From Absidia repens (Eukaryota; Mucoromycota; Mucoromycetes; Mucorales; Cunninghamellaceae): a stretch of DNA of 64,000 bases. Below the pieces are notes generated by a model. It worked only from the letters and a program-made list of their open reading frames with translations, was not told where the DNA came from and did not search any database. Made by a program: the position numbers and the translations under genes. Numbering within the stretch: position 1 is the stretch's first letter; each line of letters begins with the position of its first letter. Where the stretch lies: NCBI GenBank assembly GCA_002105175.1, contig MCGE01000031.1:248001-312000 (forward strand). The letters run 5' to 3'. Positions 60,001 through 64,000 of the stretch are shown here, piece after piece.

Positions 60001-62602
60001 CAGCACATCATTGCTATCGAATCAACGCTCATCCCCTAGTGACGCCGACACCATTACCGACATGGAGAAAGATGGAACTATGGCATCTCACGATACCGGC
60101 AAAGCACAAGCACTGGATGCGAATTTTTTATTGTTGGAAAAAAACCCCGAACTACTGGATGAAGCCAAACACAAGAGAAATCAACGTGTGGTCCTTGGTC
60201 CTGATGATTATCATCGCTTGGGAATGATGGTCAGCGTGGAAGAATTGGAGCAAAAGGCACTCAAGCGACAAAAACGACGTGGTGGAAATTCGATCGAGAA
60301 AACGGATGTTATGGATGTGATACCAGCTGAAACGACGGACACAATGGATACGGCGCCAATGGGGTCAACGGGTACTTTGGATATGACATCACCATCGTGT
60401 CTTCATACAAGCTCAAATGATCAACAGGATAACGAGAATGGATATGCGACATCTACATCTGTCATCAAACAGGACAAAAGTTCAACTGCAAAAGGACGAA
60501 AGCATACAGCCGGGGAAAAGCAATTGCAACAGCCACGAAAGCGACAGAAGCGAAGACGTCGACGACAAAGTGACGTTTATTTTTGGGACAGCAATGGGGA
60601 AGACGACATTATTGATGGACGCGATGAAAACGACGATGATGATATCGAATATACAATCAACAGCGACGGTGGTGATGATGCAACAAAGAAGGAAAGTGAT
60701 CCATATCATGGGTTTATCGCCAACGAAAATGGTTACGATTATATGCAGCACGTACAAGTCCTTCATCTTGACAAAAAGTGGTACGAAGGCCGACTCATAT
60801 CAATGGACCGCAATCGACTACGGGTGCACTATTGTGGCTGGCCTGATCTTTTTGATGAATACGTGGCAATTGGAAGTAGGCGTCTTCAAATGGTGGAAAA
60901 TGATCATGAGGTGGAATGTCTGGAACCTGGCTATGAAATTCGATATGAAGAATTCCTCAAGAATAAGCAGCAACACCGTCCACCAAGCAAGATCGACTTG
61001 AAATCATGTGTCCCTCCCAATGTCTTAGCTTCAACAAAATTACGTCGTCTTACCTTGGACAATATGGATGACGAAGAATTGGAAACTGATAACGATAGTT
61101 CAGGTAATTCGAAATGTTCTCTTATTATCCATTAATGGCAACTGTTTTTTTTTTTTTTTTTTTTTTTAGTAACATGCCATCGATGTAGTATCGCAATCAA
61201 ACAATTCAGATATTATTGTACTTATTGTGAAACGACCATCAACCAAGACGATGTGACTAGTAGCTTTGATCTCTGCCTACAGTAAGTTGACATGCCTTTT
61301 ATTTTGCTTGTGTGTGTGGAGGGGGAGGAGCTAAGATTGAACTAATATATTATAAATTTTGACAATAGGTGTTTTGATCACAATTTCCCATTTTGGCACG
61401 AACACCCGCGCTCAAGCTTTGCTGTTCAATCTGTTATTAGCGCAGCCATTGGTCCTCGTCCTATTAAAGGTGAATTGGTTACTGTGTGGGAAGAAGACGT
61501 CTTGGATGGTGATGACGCGACTCATGTAGTTTGTGATGATACAATGACTTCAAAAAGCATCAATTCCCATGGATGTGAACATACCACGACAAATATACCG
61601 TCGACATTAGCAACAATTCCAACTACATCCCCGAATTCTTCAACAGAACCACCAACTATTGAACCTGACTCCATATCCTCAGCGACATCCCCGACTTCTT
61701 CAGCGGAGCCACCAAGTATTGAACCTGGATCAACTTCCTCAACGACATTGTCACCAATCAAGGAGAACGAAATATCGCAACCAACTTCAACGACGATACA
61801 AACAGCAACTTTGGAAGCAAGCCAGATTTTCCCAAGTGGAAGGTCGATTGGAACAGACCAAGGCTACAAATATCTCAAAAAATGGCAAATGCGAAAAGTA
61901 TGCGCCTTCTGTAATGACGACGATGATACCTCTGAAGATCTTGGCAAGTTTATTGGACCATTTGTTATTACATCCGTCAACAAACTGGGTGTTGAGAAAA
62001 AGCGATCATTTTGGGCTCACGATTCCTGCGCCAGATACTGTCCCGAAGTCTTTTGTACTCCTGATGGCAAATGGTATAATGTGACTCTTGCTTTGCGACG
62101 TGGCCGTGCAGTAGTAAGTACATTCCGGGAGAGAGAGGCTTAGTATGAAATGATATATATATATATATATATACATATATATTAATTCCATTTATTTTAT
62201 GTACCATTAGCGCTGTTTTGAATGCAAAGAAAAGGGTGCTACTATTGGTTGCTTCGAATCAAAATGTCATAAAAGCTTCCATCTACCTTGCGCATCACGA
62301 CCCGTGAACTACTTCAAAAGTGGTGTTATCTTTTGGTGTCCGATCCATGAAGCGTATTACAACAAAATTGGTATGATTCTCTTGAGTGGGGTATTGCTCG
62401 CTTATTTATTTACTTTTTATTTTTTGTATTTTGTAGATACCTATGTTAATGTTTTTAGCTGTGATGGATGCAACAAGAAATTGGAACAAGAATCATGGTA
62501 TACGTGCTTGTCGTGTGCTTCTAGCTACTTCTCTTCATTTGACTTATGTGCTGATGTGAGTAAACGATAACCAACAAAAAACAAAATCTCTTGCAAATAA
62601 TG

Positions 62603-62650
<48 letters not shown>

Positions 62651-64000
62651 TATCTTTAGTGTTATGAAAGCTTTCCCGAAGATCATGCTCACGGTGAAGA
62701 TCAATTTGAAGAGACTTGTAATTTAAAAAAAAAAAATGCAGAAGGATATATTTAGGCAAATCTAATTCTTTTTTATTTTTCTTTTAGCATTTGAAATCAT
62801 CAAGGAAATGGAAGCTCAGAAAGCAACCGAAGTAGCCCGTGCAAAGGAGGAAATGAGACAAGCTAGTAAGTATATGTGAAAACCAGTGTTAATCAAAGAA
62901 TTAGGATATCATTGACATATATATTGTGATAGATGCCAAAAACCGAAGAAAGCCGACCTTTTTAAAACGCAGACGACGAAAGGCAGATGGAACTCTATCA
63001 AACACTTGCTGCTACTGCGGAACCCAGGATGCCGACGATTGGAGGAAAGGTTACGATGGTGGTGTATTGATGTGTGTGACGTGTTATGATTTGGCTCTTT
63101 TAGTGGACAACGACGGAAGATCCAACAGCAACAATAACATTGAAGATGATCAGCTTGAGGCGAATTTCAGAGGAAATGACTCTATGCTTGGACTAACTTC
63201 GTCCTCCAGTATCGACCAGCCGTTACAGTATCTCTCTTCTGTTGATGATTATACTCATAAGCCATACCTTACTCGTGATGCATTATCGGCGATAAAGTTT
63301 AGCGACTCAAAGACAGGGGCACGTCTAGCAACTTATGAACCACAACCAAACCAATACTTCTCTTTGATATTTGCTTCCACCTATTACGATATTCCAGGAC
63401 GGGCTCCTCGGTGGGCTTCTCATTCAGGAACCGATTATCATGGTAAGAAGAGATGATTGAATGAATTGTATGGCTTATTGATGCGATAAGCTAATATTTT
63501 ATTCTTATAGGGACATGGCTACCTCAAACGGTACGAAGGTATGGAAATGAAATCTAAAATAATGTGATATGCATTCAAATGTTTGACTAATTTTTCTATT
63601 TTGATTGATAGGTCTATTTTGAAATATACCAAGAAAAATGAGCGGGTTTTATCAAACTTTCTTGGCCGCGGCACAGATGCTATTGAATGCTTTTTATTGC
63701 AGCGAAGGTATGAAAATGAATGACATGGTAGTAGATAAAACTGCTCAGATGACTGATCTAGCTAGATTTATTTTTTTAGATGTTTAGGCATTGATATCAA
63801 TCCGGTAACCACTGTCACAAAAAAAAAAAAGAAAAAAGAAACCAATACTTACTGTGTTCGTTTATAGGCTGCAGTCACTTTGTCACAACGCAACTGTTGC
63901 TTCGAACTCCCGATTGGTATAACGGATGCAAAATATAGGCCTATTGTCGCTCAGGCTGACGCAAGGAATCTACCTGGACCTCTTTTTGGTGATGAATCCT
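57016..64000 (+). CDS. Giant chromatin-reader DNA methyltransferase (Tudor-like x4, ZZ x2, ePHD, amino-MTase), 3' end outside window
   Basis: Exons: 57016-57046, 57110-58585, 58668-61103, 61170-61281, 61369-62113, 62211-62370, 62437-62555, 62660-62717, 62788-62865, 62933-63442, 63511-63538, 63612-63707, 63780-63804, 63868-64000+. All phases agree, giving 2,002 residues so far. In order: a CxxC pair motif (CSNC...CELC, ~240-266); Tudor-like barrels at ~404-458, 596-665, 855-925 and 1181-1245 (each ending like DEWxxxGSRRLR); a ZZ finger (~1317-1370, CHRC...CTYC...DLCLQC); an extended PHD (~1519-1646, CAFC, HDSC, CFEC, FHLPCAS, CPIH); a second ZZ (~1660-1710); a CCYC...CVTC finger (~1765-1790). 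The last part is a methyltransferase: YHGTWLPQTVRRSILKYT, motif I NFLGRGTDAIE, GIDINPAAVTLSQRN, QADARNLP. This order matches bacterial N4/N6 DNA methylases; the catalytic PPY-type motif should lie beyond 64000. I infer a nuclear enzyme that reads histone marks and methylates DNA. Confidence 0.85.

Noticed and set aside
60417..61001. 194-codon frame on + inside the methyltransferase gene
   Set aside because: Out-of-frame shadow of the Tudor-like region. The other frame carries the conserved barrel and joins the flanking exons.

Overview
This looks like nuclear DNA of a filamentous fungus, most likely an early-diverging one (Mucoromycota; a member of the Mucorales is my best guess from general impression, not from a search). 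The evidence is AT-rich intergenic DNA full of A- and T-tracts, genes split by many 45-110 base introns, fungal-type proteins (Bre1, a Chs4/Skt5-like chitin synthase activator, a GATA factor, a Fus3/Kss1-class MAP kinase) and one intron with minor-spliceosome AT-AC ends. I joined the exons of fifteen protein genes by hand. In thirteen the reading frame closes from start to stop or to the window edge; two (bases 591-1531 and 22162-23984) need one missing base restored in a homopolymer run.

Layout. 0.6-10.1 kb is dense: a C2H2 zinc-finger gene (-), eIF3h (-), a TBC1D20/Gyp8-type Rab GAP (-), a second C2H2 gene (+) and a p47/Shp1 UBX cofactor of Cdc48 (-). A 3.1 kb gap follows. 13.2-24.0 kb holds eIF2A (+), the histone H2B ubiquitin ligase Bre1 (+) and a rhomboid that has lost its catalytic residues (+). 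A Chs4/Skt5-like gene (-) and Sec61 alpha (+) diverge at 28-29 kb, followed by CRIPT (-). 32.3-40.4 kb is gene-poor and built of nested direct, tandem and inverted repeats, with one tRNA-Val(AAC). Then come the MAP kinase (+), an F-box/propeller-like protein (-), an AreA/Nit2-type GATA factor (+), transportin/Kap104 (-) and, running off the right edge, a very large chromatin gene (+).

The last gene is the most unusual object. It encodes at least 2,000 residues: four Tudor-like barrels, two ZZ-type zinc fingers, an extended PHD finger, another four-cysteine finger and then a bacterial-type DNA amino-methyltransferase core cut by the window end. This is the architecture expected of a chromatin-guided DNA (N6-adenine or N4-cytosine) methyltransferase.

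A second theme is a dispersed non-coding repeat of up to about 1 kb in four copies (near 11.0, 16.3, 38.5 and 51.2 kb, both orientations), with a CACGTG-GGCGG head and a conserved core able to fold into a stem-loop. I see no coding capacity in it. The gene content is otherwise housekeeping: translation initiation, secretion, nuclear import, cell wall, signalling and chromatin. There is no sign of operon-like organisation.
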